The notes beneath the pieces were generated by a model that had not been told where the DNA came from, ran no database searches, and was given only the letters and a program-made list of their open reading frames with translations. A stretch of 7,288 nt of DNA from Chloroflexota bacterium (GTDB taxonomy: Bacteria > Chloroflexota > Limnocylindria > Limnocylindrales > CSP1-4): positions 1 through 7,288 of the forward strand of contig JADGQG010000096.1 in NCBI GenBank assembly GCA_017882025.1. The letters are read 5' to 3'. The stretch's first letter is position 1, and each line of letters begins with the position of its first letter. This document shows positions 1 through 6,081 of this stretch, one piece after another. The translations under genes and the position numbers were made by a program.

Positions 1-218
1 TCCCCGTCTGGCGGCTGCCGCGGAACGGCGCCCTGCTGGCGGCCGCGATTCTCGTGGTCGTCGTGCAGGCCGCGATCCCGGTCGTCCCGGCGCTCGCGGA
101 TGCGTTCCGGGCGGCGCCGCTCGACGCGGGCGACTGGGCCCTCGTGGCGATCGTGGCGCTGGCCCCCGCGGCATTCGCGCATGTGCTCCGGGTCTCCGGG
201 CGCGCATGGGTCGCGTAG
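1..218 (+). CDS. Cation-translocating P-type ATPase, C-terminal fragment (5' end outside window)
   Basis: The frame read from base 3 stays open for 71 codons to a TAG at 216-218. The visible peptide looks like the end of the C-terminal membrane domain (Cation_ATPase_C type) of calcium- or other cation-pumping P-type ATPases. A hydrophobic helix at visible residues 8-29 is followed by a short loop with the acidic-Trp motif 'LDAGDW' (about 40-45). A last hydrophobic helix covers about 46-65, and a short basic tail ends the protein. In this family the helix / 'W' loop / final helix layout is typical of the last two transmembrane segments of SERCA-like bacterial pumps. The catalytic DKTG site, actuator domain and ion-binding helices lie upstream and cannot be checked, so the transported ion is unknown. 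The stop lies within or just before the start region of the next gene, suggesting co-transcription. The alternative is another polytopic membrane protein with a similar tail. Confidence 0.72.
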   Translation, partial: PVWRLPRNGALLAAAILVVVVQAAIPVVPALADAFRAAPLDAGDWALVAIVALAPAAFAHVLRVSGRAWVA

Positions 219-1534
219 AGATCGGGCAGACTCCCCGGATGAGCCCGAGCGGCCTCGGCCCGTTCCTGCGCAACGTGCGGCTGGTGGCCCGCCGCGAGTA
301 CCGCGTTCGCGTGCGCAGCCGCGCCTTCGTCCTCTCCACGCTCCTGCTGGCCGCCGTCGCCGCGGGCACCGGCCTGGTTCCGATCCTCGTCCGGGCCCTG
401 GACCGCGAGGCGGTTGTCCGGCTGGCCGTGCACGCCGACGACGCCGCGCTCCAGGCCCTGGCGGTCCGATCGCTTGACACCGTCCTCAACGGGCGAACCC
501 AGCTCGACCCGACGGCGAGGCAGGCCTGGGCGATCGAGCCGGCCGCGGACGTCCCGGCCGCGCGGGCGCGAGTGGTCGGCGGCGACCTCGCCGGCCTCCT
601 GCTGGTCGGTCGCGATGCCGCCGGGACGCCCAGCTTCGAGTACGTGACGAACGCACCCCCGGGCGGGCGGCAGGTGGTCCTGATGCGGCTCGCGACCCTC
701 GCGGTCGCGGTGAACGACCGGGTCGGCACGGTCGGTGGGCTGGTCGGCGATTTCCGGGTCACCGCCGCGGACACCGCCGCCCCGGTGCCGCAGCCCGAGA
801 CGGATGCCGCGAGCCGGGCGATCCTCGCCACGATCCTCGTCATCCTCGTCTTCATCACGTCGGTGACCTACGGCATGTGGGTGGCGACGAGCGTGGCCGA
901 AGAGAAGGGCAGCCGCGTCATGGAGTTGATGCTGAACGCGGCCACGTCCGGCGAGCTGCTCGGCGGCAAGGTCCTGGGCGTTGGTGCGGCGGGACTGACC
1001 CAGTACGCGGCGATCGTGGTCCCGGCCGTCGGGGTTCTCATCCTCCAGGCGCCGCTGGCGCGGCTGCTGCTCGGTGATGGCGGGGCCGACGACGGGCCGC
1101 TGGTCGGGCTGACCGGCGGGATCCTCCTCGCGTTCGGGGTCTTCTTCCTGCTTGGGTTCGCGCTCTCGGCGCTCCTGTACGCGGCGGCCGGATCGCTGGT
1201 GAGCCGCCAGGAGGACGTCCAGCAGGTCGCGCTCCCGATGCTCCTCCTCTCGTTCGGCGGGTACATGGGGGCGGCGATCGCAACCAATGCGCCCGACGCG
1301 GCGTGGGTCGCGCCGCTCTCCCTGGTCCCGTTCTTCAGCCCGTACCTCATGCTCGTCCGGCTCATGGTCGGGCACGTCTCGGCCGGCGAGGTTGCGCTCG
1401 CAGTCGCGCTCCTGGTCGCGGCGATCGCCGCGGCGCTCTGGCTGGCGATCCGGGTCTACCGGGCCGGCGTCCTCCTCTACGGGCAGCGGCCGACGCTGCG
1501 GGCGGTGGTGGAGGCAGCCCGGGGGCGTCGGTAG
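206..1534 (+). CDS. ABC-2 type transporter permease, NatB-like
   Basis: This is a complete 442-residue inner-membrane permease of the ABC-2 / NatB (sodium or drug exporter) type. An N-terminal basic stretch with 'RREYRVRVRSRAF' (29-41) precedes the first transmembrane helix (about 42-64). A large extracytoplasmic domain follows (about 65-203). The C-terminal membrane half has helices near 206-228, 260-281, 301-329, 339-360 and 392-415. The family hallmark 'AEEKGSRVMELML' (231-243), with the 'LLGGKVLGVG' coupling region (251-260), lies between the second and third helices. 'SRQEDVQQVALP' (333-344) and 'PFFSPYLMLVRL' (375-386) are also typical. The ATG at 206 overlaps the previous stop by 13 bases. 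An internal ATG at 239 (residue 12) is an equally good or better start by comparison with family N-termini, and neither has a clear Shine-Dalgarno sequence. A NatA-type ATPase normally sits next to such genes but none is adjacent here. The substrate cannot be told. Confidence 0.9.
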   Translation: MGRVEIGQTPRMSPSGLGPFLRNVRLVARREYRVRVRSRAFVLSTLLLAAVAAGTGLVPILVRALDREAVVRLAVHADDAALQALAVRSLDTVLNGRTQLDPTARQAWAIEPAADVPAARARVVGGDLAGLLLVGRDAAGTPSFEYVTNAPPGGRQVVLMRLATLAVAVNDRVGTVGGLVGDFRVTAADTAAPVPQPETDAASRAILATILVILVFITSVTYGMWVATSVAEEKGSRVMELMLNAATSGELLGGKVLGVGAAGLTQYAAIVVPAVGVLILQAPLARLLLGDGGADDGPLVGLTGGILLAFGVFFLLGFALSALLYAAAGSLVSRQEDVQQVALPMLLLSFGGYMGAAIATNAPDAAWVAPLSLVPFFSPYLMLVRLMVGHVSAGEVALAVALLVAAIAAALWLAIRVYRAGVLLYGQRPTLRAVVEAARGRR

Positions 1535-1576
1535 CGCAGGCGCCGCCGCGTCCCGACCTGCTGCGACCGGCGGGCG

Positions 1577-2482
1577 CTACCGGTGCTGGTGTGGCTGCTT
1601 CACCACGAGCACCGAGCACCGGGCGTGGAGCAGGACGCTGTGCGCCACGCTTCCCATCACGATCCGGCTGAGCCCGGTGTGGCCGCGCGAGCCGATCACG
1701 ATCAGGTCACCGGCGATGTCGTGGACAGCCTGGACCAGCTGGTCGGCGGGATCGCCCTCGCGCAGCTCTCCCTCGGCGGTCCGGCCCGCGGCCTGGAGCG
1801 TGGCGACCGTCGCCGCAACAACCTGTCCGTACGTCTCGCGCGAATTCGTGATCATGTCCGTGTAGAGGTCCATTGTCGCTGGGAACATGGTGGGGGCGAT
1901 CCCGCTGCGCCACGGCGCGGCCACGTCCACCACGCCGACCACGCGGACGGGGATCCCGGAGAACGCCGACCAGCCCAGCACGAGATCGCGCGCGGCCATC
2001 CCGGCCGGCGAACCATCCTCGCAAAGGAGAATCGATCGCACGTGATCCCCGCGTGCCACGAGGACCGGCGCCTGGGCGTGATCGACCACCGCGGATGACA
2101 CGGATCCCAGCAGCGCGGATTCCACGGGTCCGTGGCCGCGGCTCCCGACCACCGTAAGGTCCGGCTTCCAGAGCTTCGCGTCCGCAGGGATCGCAAAGGC
2201 GGGAGCGCCGCGAAGCAGGTCGGTCTCCACGGTCAGGCCCGCGGCTTCGAGCGGCTCGCGGGCGGTGTCGATCACCGACGTCAGCTCGCTGAGGGCGTGG
2301 GCCTCGTACTCGTCGGCGCCCGCCGGGATCGCCGGGATCCACGGGCCACCCCAGAGTGCCGGGGCGACATCGAGCGCCGCCACGACCCGGACCTCTGAGC
2401 CCGTCGGCCACGGGAGGCTTGTGACGAGATCGCGCGCACGGGTGGCGGAGGGGGAGCCGTCCACGGCGAGGAGGATGCGCAT
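1577..2482 (-). CDS. Universal stress protein, tandem UspA domains
   Basis: This 301-residue cytoplasmic protein consists of two universal stress protein (UspA fold) domains in tandem, at about 1-145 and 147-296. Each begins with a strand plus Asp-Gly-Ser motif ('ILLAVDGSP' at 3-11, 'ILLCEDGSP' at 151-159). Each ends with the nucleotide-binding signature G-2x-G-9x-G-S: G113/G116/G126-S127 and G264/G267/G277-S278. Both domains should therefore bind ATP, unlike tandem Usp proteins in which one half is degenerate. Family knowledge links such proteins to survival under starvation, oxygen limitation and other stress, often as dimers; no specific partner can be named. The frame stays open upstream to 2626, but the ATG at 2482 is chosen because GGAGG lies 7 bases before it and the Usp fold starts exactly there. 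The gene converges on the permease gene (42-base gap) and diverges from the peptidase gene (158-base gap). Confidence 0.95.
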   Translation of the reverse strand: MRILLAVDGSPSATRARDLVTSLPWPTGSEVRVVAALDVAPALWGGPWIPAIPAGADEYEAHALSELTSVIDTAREPLEAAGLTVETDLLRGAPAFAIPADAKLWKPDLTVVGSRGHGPVESALLGSVSSAVVDHAQAPVLVARGDHVRSILLCEDGSPAGMAARDLVLGWSAFSGIPVRVVGVVDVAAPWRSGIAPTMFPATMDLYTDMITNSRETYGQVVAATVATLQAAGRTAEGELREGDPADQLVQAVHDIAGDLIVIGSRGHTGLSRIVMGSVAHSVLLHARCSVLVVKQPHQHR

Positions 2483-2489
2483 GGGATCG

Positions 2490-2494
2490 CCTCC
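2490..2494 (-). promoter_or_regulatory. Ribosome binding site of the universal stress protein gene
   Basis: On the minus strand GGAGG sits 7 bases before the ATG at 2482. It decides the start in favour of the 301-residue product over a form with 48 extra N-terminal residues, which have no homology-like features. Confidence 0.8.
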
Positions 2495-2581
2495 GATGCT
2501 ACGTGCGGCCATCATCCTCCCGCGCGGCGTGCCGCTGCACGGCGGCAGCGCCCGAATCGCCCTCCAAATTGCCCGGTTCGC

Positions 2582-2587
2582 TACTAT
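2582..2587 (+). promoter_or_regulatory. Possible -10 element of the S9 peptidase gene
   Basis: TACTAT (two mismatches to TATAAT) stands in the most AT-rich part of the 158-base divergent gap 2483-2640. It would start transcription near 2594, leaving a leader of about 47 bases before the ATG at 2641. No good -35 box lies 16-18 bases upstream. For the oppositely oriented stress protein gene I find no convincing promoter in the same gap. A 6-bp inverted repeat (CGCTGC at 2533-2538 and GCAGCG at 2545-2550) is the only other structure there, and in this base composition it may be chance. Confidence 0.35.
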
Positions 2588-2630
2588 CGTCTCGCGCCGA
2601 GTGCTAGCCGCCGGCAGCCCATCCACATCC

Positions 2631-2634
2631 GAGG
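2631..2634 (+). promoter_or_regulatory. Ribosome binding site of the S9 peptidase gene
   Basis: GAGG lies 6 bases before the ATG at 2641. It supports this start over upstream in-frame alternatives. Confidence 0.6.
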
Positions 2635-2640
2635 CACTTC

Positions 2641-4788
2641 ATGTCGCGTCCGCCGCAACCCGAGGACCTCTACCGGTTCCGGATCCCGACCGATCCGCAC
2701 CTCTCGCCGGACAGCGAGCTCGTCGCGTTCACCATCCAGACGGCCGCGCCCGGCAGGGACGCCTACCGCCACGCGATCTGGCTGGCGCCGGCAGACGGTA
2801 GCGCGCCTCCGCGCCAGGTGACGCTCGGGGTCCGCCACGACACGCACCCGCGGTTCTCGCCGGACGGGCGCACGCTCGCGTTCCTGTCCGACCGCCGGCC
2901 GGTCACCGAGGAGGAGCCGGATGCGCCGAAGGACCGCGAGGACGGCACCCAGGTCCACCTGCTCCCGCTCGACGGCGGCGAGGCGTGCCGGCTGACCGAC
3001 CTTCCCCGGGGGGTCGACGGCTTCGCCTGGTCACCCGACGGCCGTTCGCTCGTCGTTCGGAGCGCTTCGCGCGCGCCCACGCGCGAAGCGGACACCCGAG
3101 CCCGCGGCAAGGCCGCGCCGCCGAAACCGGGTGCGCCGCCGACCTCCGACTACCGCTACCTCGATCGACTCCAGAACATGCTCAATGGGCCGGGCTTCAT
3201 CTACGACCACGTGAGCAACCTCTGGATCGTGGACGTCGCCACCGGCGCAGCCCGGCGGCTCACGACGGGCCGCACGAGCCACGATGACCCGGTCTTCTCG
3301 CCGGATGGCATGCGCGTCGCGTACGTCGCCCAGGGCGGTCGCGACCCGGACCTCGACTGGCAGTTCGACGTCCGCGTCGTGGACGTCGCGAGCGGTCGCG
3401 ACATCCGGATCACGGACGGCGCCGGCTCGGCGTTCGGAACCCCCGCCTGGCTGGCGGACGGGCGGACCGTTGCCCTGCTGGGTCACCGCTACCCGCGCGC
3501 CGGAGGGAGCCGCAACGACATCTGGTTGTTCGCGGCGGACGGCAGCGAGGCCGCGAAGGGCGGCGGGCGCAACCTCTCCGGCCGCCACGACCTGATGCCC
3601 GGATCGGGCATGGGCAGCGACATCACGCCGGGCGAGCCTGCCCACCTGTGGGCGACGCCGGACGGCCGGCATCTCCTGTTCACGGCACCGATCCGGGGAA
3701 GCTACGAGCTCTGGCGCATCGCGCTCGACGACGGCGAGGTGGAACGGCTGACGGACGGACGCCATTACCTCTCCGGCTGGGATGCCGTTCGGCGTCCGAC
3801 AGGCAGCGTTCGCGTTGTGGTCATCAAGTCGGACCCGGCCGCGCTCGGCGACGTCCACGTCGTCGACCTGGGCGCAGACGGCCACCCCGGCGAGGCCGAC
3901 GACGCCGAGCTGCGGCGCATCACCCACTGCAACGACGACGCGCTCGAGGAGATCGAGCTGCGCGCCGCGACCGAGCGCTGGGTAACCGTTGACGGCATCG
4001 AGATCCAGGGGTGGCTCATCCTCTGCGCGGTCGCCGATGCCGGCGGTCCGGCGCCGCTCGTCCTCCAGATCCACGGGGGGCCGCACACGCTCTACGGCTG
4101 GGCGCCGTGCTGGGAGTTCCAGGTGCTCGCGGGATCCGGCGTCAGCGTCCTGGCGACGAACCCGCGCGGCTCGGAGGGCTACGGCCAGGACTTCAATGCG
4201 GCGAACGTCCCCGACTGGGCAGTGGGCCCGACGCGCGACGTGCTCGCCCACGTCGACGCGGCCGTGGAGGCGGGAATCGCCGACCCGAAGCGGCTCGGCG
4301 TCGCGGGCGGCTCGTACGGCGGGTACCTGACGAACTGGATCGTCGGGGCGGACCAACGCTTCGCCGCGGCGATGACCTGTCGGAGCGTGACGGACCTCGC
4401 GACCCTCATGCTCACCGGCGACCTGGCGGGCGGAATCTTCGGGACGATGGAGTTCGGCGCGCAGCCCTGGGAGGACCCGGAGCTGTACCGGCGGCTCTCG
4501 CCGCTGACATACGCCGACAAGATCCGGACGCCGCTGCTCATCCAGCACGCGGAGAACGACCTGCGCTGCCCGATCGGCCAGGCCGAAGCGCTCTTCGCCG
4601 TCCTCCGGACGCTCAAGCGGCCGGTCCGCTTCATGCGCGTCCCGAACGAGTCGCACGAGCTGACCCGCTCGGGCGCGCCGTTCCGGCGGGCGGAGAACCT
4701 GGTCCAGGCGCGGGCCTGGTTCGGGCACTACCTGGTGGCCGGCAGGAAGGGCCTGCCGCCGCTGCCGAAGAACCGGGCAGGCAAGTAG
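2641..4788 (+). CDS. S9 family serine peptidase (prolyl oligopeptidase / acylaminoacyl-peptidase type)
   Basis: This 715-residue protein has the usual length and two-part build of peptidase family S9. The N-terminal part (about 15-440) carries TolB/PD40-like beta-propeller repeats, seen as recurring 'SPDG' blade motifs at 22-25, 73-76, 131-134 and 220-223, plus 'TPDGRHLLF' near 340. The C-terminal alpha/beta-hydrolase domain (about 450-710) has the oxyanion-region motif HGGPH (478-482) and the nucleophile elbow G-G-S-Y-G-G with Ser558. Asp640 lies in 'AENDLRCP' and His672 in 'NESHELTRSG', completing the catalytic triad. Such enzymes cut short peptides or remove acylated N-terminal residues, the propeller restricting access. 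No signal peptide or membrane segment is seen, so a cytoplasmic peptide-recycling role is inferred. An Ala/Arg/Pro-rich linker at about 141-167 is encoded partly by a perfect inverted repeat. The ATG at 2641 has a GAGG 6 bases upstream. The gene appears monocistronic, with divergent and convergent neighbours on either side. The exact substrate class (dipeptidyl, oligo- or acylaminoacyl-peptidase) is not settled. Confidence 0.95.
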   Translation: MSRPPQPEDLYRFRIPTDPHLSPDSELVAFTIQTAAPGRDAYRHAIWLAPADGSAPPRQVTLGVRHDTHPRFSPDGRTLAFLSDRRPVTEEEPDAPKDREDGTQVHLLPLDGGEACRLTDLPRGVDGFAWSPDGRSLVVRSASRAPTREADTRARGKAAPPKPGAPPTSDYRYLDRLQNMLNGPGFIYDHVSNLWIVDVATGAARRLTTGRTSHDDPVFSPDGMRVAYVAQGGRDPDLDWQFDVRVVDVASGRDIRITDGAGSAFGTPAWLADGRTVALLGHRYPRAGGSRNDIWLFAADGSEAAKGGGRNLSGRHDLMPGSGMGSDITPGEPAHLWATPDGRHLLFTAPIRGSYELWRIALDDGEVERLTDGRHYLSGWDAVRRPTGSVRVVVIKSDPAALGDVHVVDLGADGHPGEADDAELRRITHCNDDALEEIELRAATERWVTVDGIEIQGWLILCAVADAGGPAPLVLQIHGGPHTLYGWAPCWEFQVLAGSGVSVLATNPRGSEGYGQDFNAANVPDWAVGPTRDVLAHVDAAVEAGIADPKRLGVAGGSYGGYLTNWIVGADQRFAAAMTCRSVTDLATLMLTGDLAGGIFGTMEFGAQPWEDPELYRRLSPLTYADKIRTPLLIQHAENDLRCPIGQAEALFAVLRTLKRPVRFMRVPNESHELTRSGAPFRRAENLVQARAWFGHYLVAGRKGLPPLPKNRAGK
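3063..3090. repeat. Perfect 11-bp inverted repeat inside the peptidase gene
   Basis: CGCTTCGCGCG (3063-3073) and its exact reverse complement CGCGCGAAGCG (3080-3090) are separated by 6 bases (CGCCCA). In mRNA this would form an 11-bp stem with a 6-base loop. It encodes residues 141-150 of the peptidase, at the start of a low-complexity Ala/Arg/Pro linker between propeller blades. Confidence 0.85.
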
Positions 4789-4808
4789 TCGTTGCGCGAC
4801 TGGCCGAC

Positions 4809-4840
4809 GCACGACAGCGGCCGGGGTTCCCCGGACGTGC
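4809..4840. terminator. Candidate bidirectional hairpin terminator between convergent genes
   Basis: In the 53-base gap between the peptidase stop (4788) and the membrane protein stop (4842), CCGGGG (4821-4826) and CCCCGG (4829-4834) form an inverted repeat with a 2-base spacer. It would fold with a 4-base loop by opening one pair. GCACG (4809-4813) and CGTGC (4836-4840) can add an outer stem across an uneven bulge. There is no T-run on either strand, so this would not be a textbook intrinsic terminator. A second 7-bp stem (4740-4746 with 4752-4758) lies just inside the peptidase coding end. Confidence 0.4.
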
Positions 4841-4841
4841 C

Positions 4842-5432
4842 TCAGGCGGGCGCGGCCGACCTCGGCCAGAGGTGGGCGACGATGAGCGCCGCGACTGCGA
4901 GCGCCGCGAGGATGGCCAGCCAGGCGGCGCCGACGACCAGCTCGAGCCTGGACGCCTGCTCCTCCACCAGCCGGAGCGACCGCCCGGCGAGCACCGTGCC
5001 CCCGTTCCAGGGGACCGTGACGGTCGCGACGCGGACCTCGGGCCGGGGCTGCCAGGTCACAGCGTTCCTGCCGGAGCTGCGCCCGCTCTCCAGGACGCCG
5101 GCGGGCACGGCCGGTGGCTGCCCGTCGAGCGTGCCGCCGGTGGCCAGGATGGTGCCGGTCGGGCCGTAGACCACGACGAACGGCGCGAGGCTCCGGGCGA
5201 TGTCGACGGGCGCCGCACCAACCTGGTCCCCGGGTTTCCCACCGGCGTCGAGGCGGGCCGCGGCGTCCTCCGCGAGCTGGACCTGCGGATCGTTCGCGAG
5301 CCACCGCCCTTCCTGCTGGGCGACGAGGTAGACGAGACCGGCCAGCCCGGTCGCAAGGACAGCAAGGGGCAGGAACACGAGGATCGCCAGCCGGAGTCTC
5401 ACGTGGAGCGAGACGCGGCCTGCGCACTCCAT
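4842..5432 (-). CDS. Two-TM membrane protein with extracytoplasmic sensor-like domain, function unknown
   Basis: I do not recognise a named family. The 196-residue product has a short basic N-terminus and a first transmembrane helix (about 14-37). An extracytoplasmic domain of about 125 residues follows (40-165), then a second helix (about 166-187) and a very short cytoplasmic tail. The middle domain has an acidic/alanine helix ('LAEDAAARLD', 53-62) and then alternating strands with 'FVVVYGPTGTILATGG' (85-100), 'VTWQPRPEVRVATVTVP' (125-141) and 'GTVLAGRSLRLVEE' (145-158). This helix-strand order resembles the PAS/Cache-like input domain of membrane sensor kinases, but no HAMP, kinase or other output domain follows. 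The frame is open up to 5546, which would overlap the divergent gene. The ATG at 5432 is preferred because the membrane segment follows closely, although it has no clear Shine-Dalgarno; a GTG at 5402 is another option. Coding bias and the coherent membrane topology support a real gene. Confidence 0.75.
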   Translation of the reverse strand: MECAGRVSLHVRLRLAILVFLPLAVLATGLAGLVYLVAQQEGRWLANDPQVQLAEDAAARLDAGGKPGDQVGAAPVDIARSLAPFVVVYGPTGTILATGGTLDGQPPAVPAGVLESGRSSGRNAVTWQPRPEVRVATVTVPWNGGTVLAGRSLRLVEEQASRLELVVGAAWLAILAALAVAALIVAHLWPRSAAPA

Positions 5433-5474
5433 GTGACGACGGCCCCGCGCATGCCCGGAGCGCCCCTCGGCCGG

Positions 5475-5483
5475 TGCGATAAT
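5475..5483 (+). promoter_or_regulatory. Possible extended -10 promoter upstream of the SRPBCC gene
   Basis: TGCGATAAT matches an extended -10 (TGn followed by GATAAT, one or two mismatches from TATAAT) and is the only AT-rich island in the 86-base gap between the divergent genes. Expected initiation falls near 5490, which is the A of an ATG. No clear -35 box is seen, as tolerated by extended -10 promoters. Confidence 0.4.
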
Positions 5484-5489
5484 CCCGGC

Positions 5490-5522
5490 ATGGACACTGC
5501 GGGCCGATCCACGAGGCGATGA
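5490..5522 (+). other. Possible 10-codon upstream ORF (leader) overlapping the SRPBCC start
   Basis: An ATG at 5490 opens a reading frame MDTAGRSTRR that stops at the TGA 5520-5522. This stop overlaps the SRPBCC ATG (5519-5521) as ATGA. The ATG falls 7 bases after the candidate -10, where transcription would begin, so it could be read as a leaderless start with termination-reinitiation at the next gene. The peptide resembles no known leader, and the ORF is short enough to be chance. Confidence 0.2.
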
Positions 5523-6004
5523 GCGTGGCTGCTGGTCCCCATCCACGACTCTTGCGCGGGGCCATCGAGCGCCGCCTCTTTGTGGACGCGCTACCGGACG
5601 TCGTATGGGCCGCGCTCCACGACCCGAGCTGCTCCACGTGGCGCGACGTACGGCTGGACCTCGATCCGGCCGGCCCGGACTGGCCGGCGGCAGGCGCGCG
5701 CCGGCACGCCCGCTTCCGGGTGGGGCTCGTGGTCATCGGGATCACGCTGGAGAGCCTCGAGGCACGGCCAGCCCGAAGGTTCCGGGTTGGCATCGACGGC
5801 CGGGGGATCTGCGGCGAGCGGCGCTGGGAGCTGACGCCCGCCGCCGGCGGGACGCGGGTGGCGGGATCGGTCCGCCTCGAGGGCCGCACGCGGGTGGGTC
5901 GCGTCTTGCTGCGCCTGGATCGGGCGGGGATCGGCCCGCGCCTGGAGGCCGAGCTGGCCGCGCTGAAGCAGAAGGCGGAAGCGGCCACGGGCCGATCCAC
6001 CTGA
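5519..6004 (+). CDS. SRPBCC (START / Bet v 1-like) domain protein
   Basis: This 161-residue soluble protein has the layout of the SRPBCC helix-grip fold, as in the polyketide cyclase/dehydrase and lipid-transport group. An N-terminal strand precedes 'LFVDALPDVVWAALHDPS' (20-37), which is the strand plus first-helix motif typical of the fold. A run of antiparallel strands follows (about 66-122, e.g. 'RRWELTPAAGGTRVAGSV', 101-118). A long C-terminal helix (about 134-155) closes the ligand cavity. Members bind hydrophobic ligands or act as small-molecule enzymes; no catalytic residue set is recognisable, so the ligand is unknown. The ATG at 5519 has GAGG only 2 bases upstream, too close for a good ribosome site, and may be coupled to the short ORF that overlaps it. 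The gene diverges from the membrane sensor-like gene and precedes the ABC operon by 77 bases, apparently with a separate promoter there. Confidence 0.8.
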   Translation: MSVAAGPHPRLLRGAIERRLFVDALPDVVWAALHDPSCSTWRDVRLDLDPAGPDWPAAGARRHARFRVGLVVIGITLESLEARPARRFRVGIDGRGICGERRWELTPAAGGTRVAGSVRLEGRTRVGRVLLRLDRAGIGPRLEAELAALKQKAEAATGRST

Positions 6005-6034
6005 TCGACCCGCCGGCCAGGGGACGCGGAGTCG

Positions 6035-6050
6035 CGCCCGGGCGTACAGT
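6035..6050 (+). promoter_or_regulatory. Possible promoter of the ABC exporter operon, with abutting palindrome
   Basis: TACAGT (6045-6050) is a reasonable -10 hexamer, placed so that transcription would start near 6057, 25 bases before the TTG start. Immediately upstream, CGCCCGGGCG (6035-6044) is a perfect 10-base palindrome directly touching the -10. It could bind a dimeric regulator or could be a chance product of the GC-rich composition. The -35 region is weak. Confidence 0.35.
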
Positions 6051-6068
6051 CTGGCGGGGCTCGCAGTC

Positions 6069-6073
6069 GAGGG
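6069..6073 (+). promoter_or_regulatory. Ribosome binding site of the ABC ATPase gene, deciding a TTG start
   Basis: GAGGG lies 8 bases before a TTG at 6082. The in-frame GTG at 6088 would be 14 bases away, and there is no ATG nearby, so TTG is the better initiation codon. Confidence 0.6.
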
Positions 6074-6081
6074 TATCCGCA

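Noticed and set aside
474..479. Exact TTGACA, a consensus -35 box
   Set aside because: It lies inside the permease coding sequence and has no -10-like hexamer 15-19 bases downstream; a coincidence of Leu-Asp-Thr codons.
1535..1576. Possible terminator between the permease and the universal stress protein gene
   Set aside because: Only 5-bp pairings are visible (GCAGG 1536-1540 with CCTGC 1557-1561), with a long loop and no T-run, too weak to call.
1287..2098. Plus-strand open frames across the permease end and antisense to the universal stress protein gene
   Set aside because: They have no recognisable protein features, and the minus-strand Usp domains with both nucleotide motifs explain the region fully.
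2483..2626. N-terminal extension of 48 residues on the universal stress protein
   Set aside because: The extension has no strand/helix pattern of the Usp fold, and the ATG at 2482 has an ideal GGAGG 7 bases upstream.
4011..5522. A 503-codon plus-strand open frame
   Set aside because: Its first half is an out-of-frame reading of the peptidase's hydrolase domain and its second half is antisense to the membrane protein gene. The translation is low-complexity Arg/Gly/Pro.
5433..5546. N-terminal extension of 38 residues on the membrane protein
   Set aside because: It would overlap the divergent SRPBCC coding start and cover its promoter. The extension is Arg/Ser/Gly-rich, without a signal or membrane segment of its own.
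5683..5705. 7-bp inverted repeat GCCGGCG / CGCCGGC with 9-base loop in the SRPBCC gene
   Set aside because: Short GC-only inverted repeats of this size are expected by chance in such GC-rich coding sequence, and it lies in ordinary codons.
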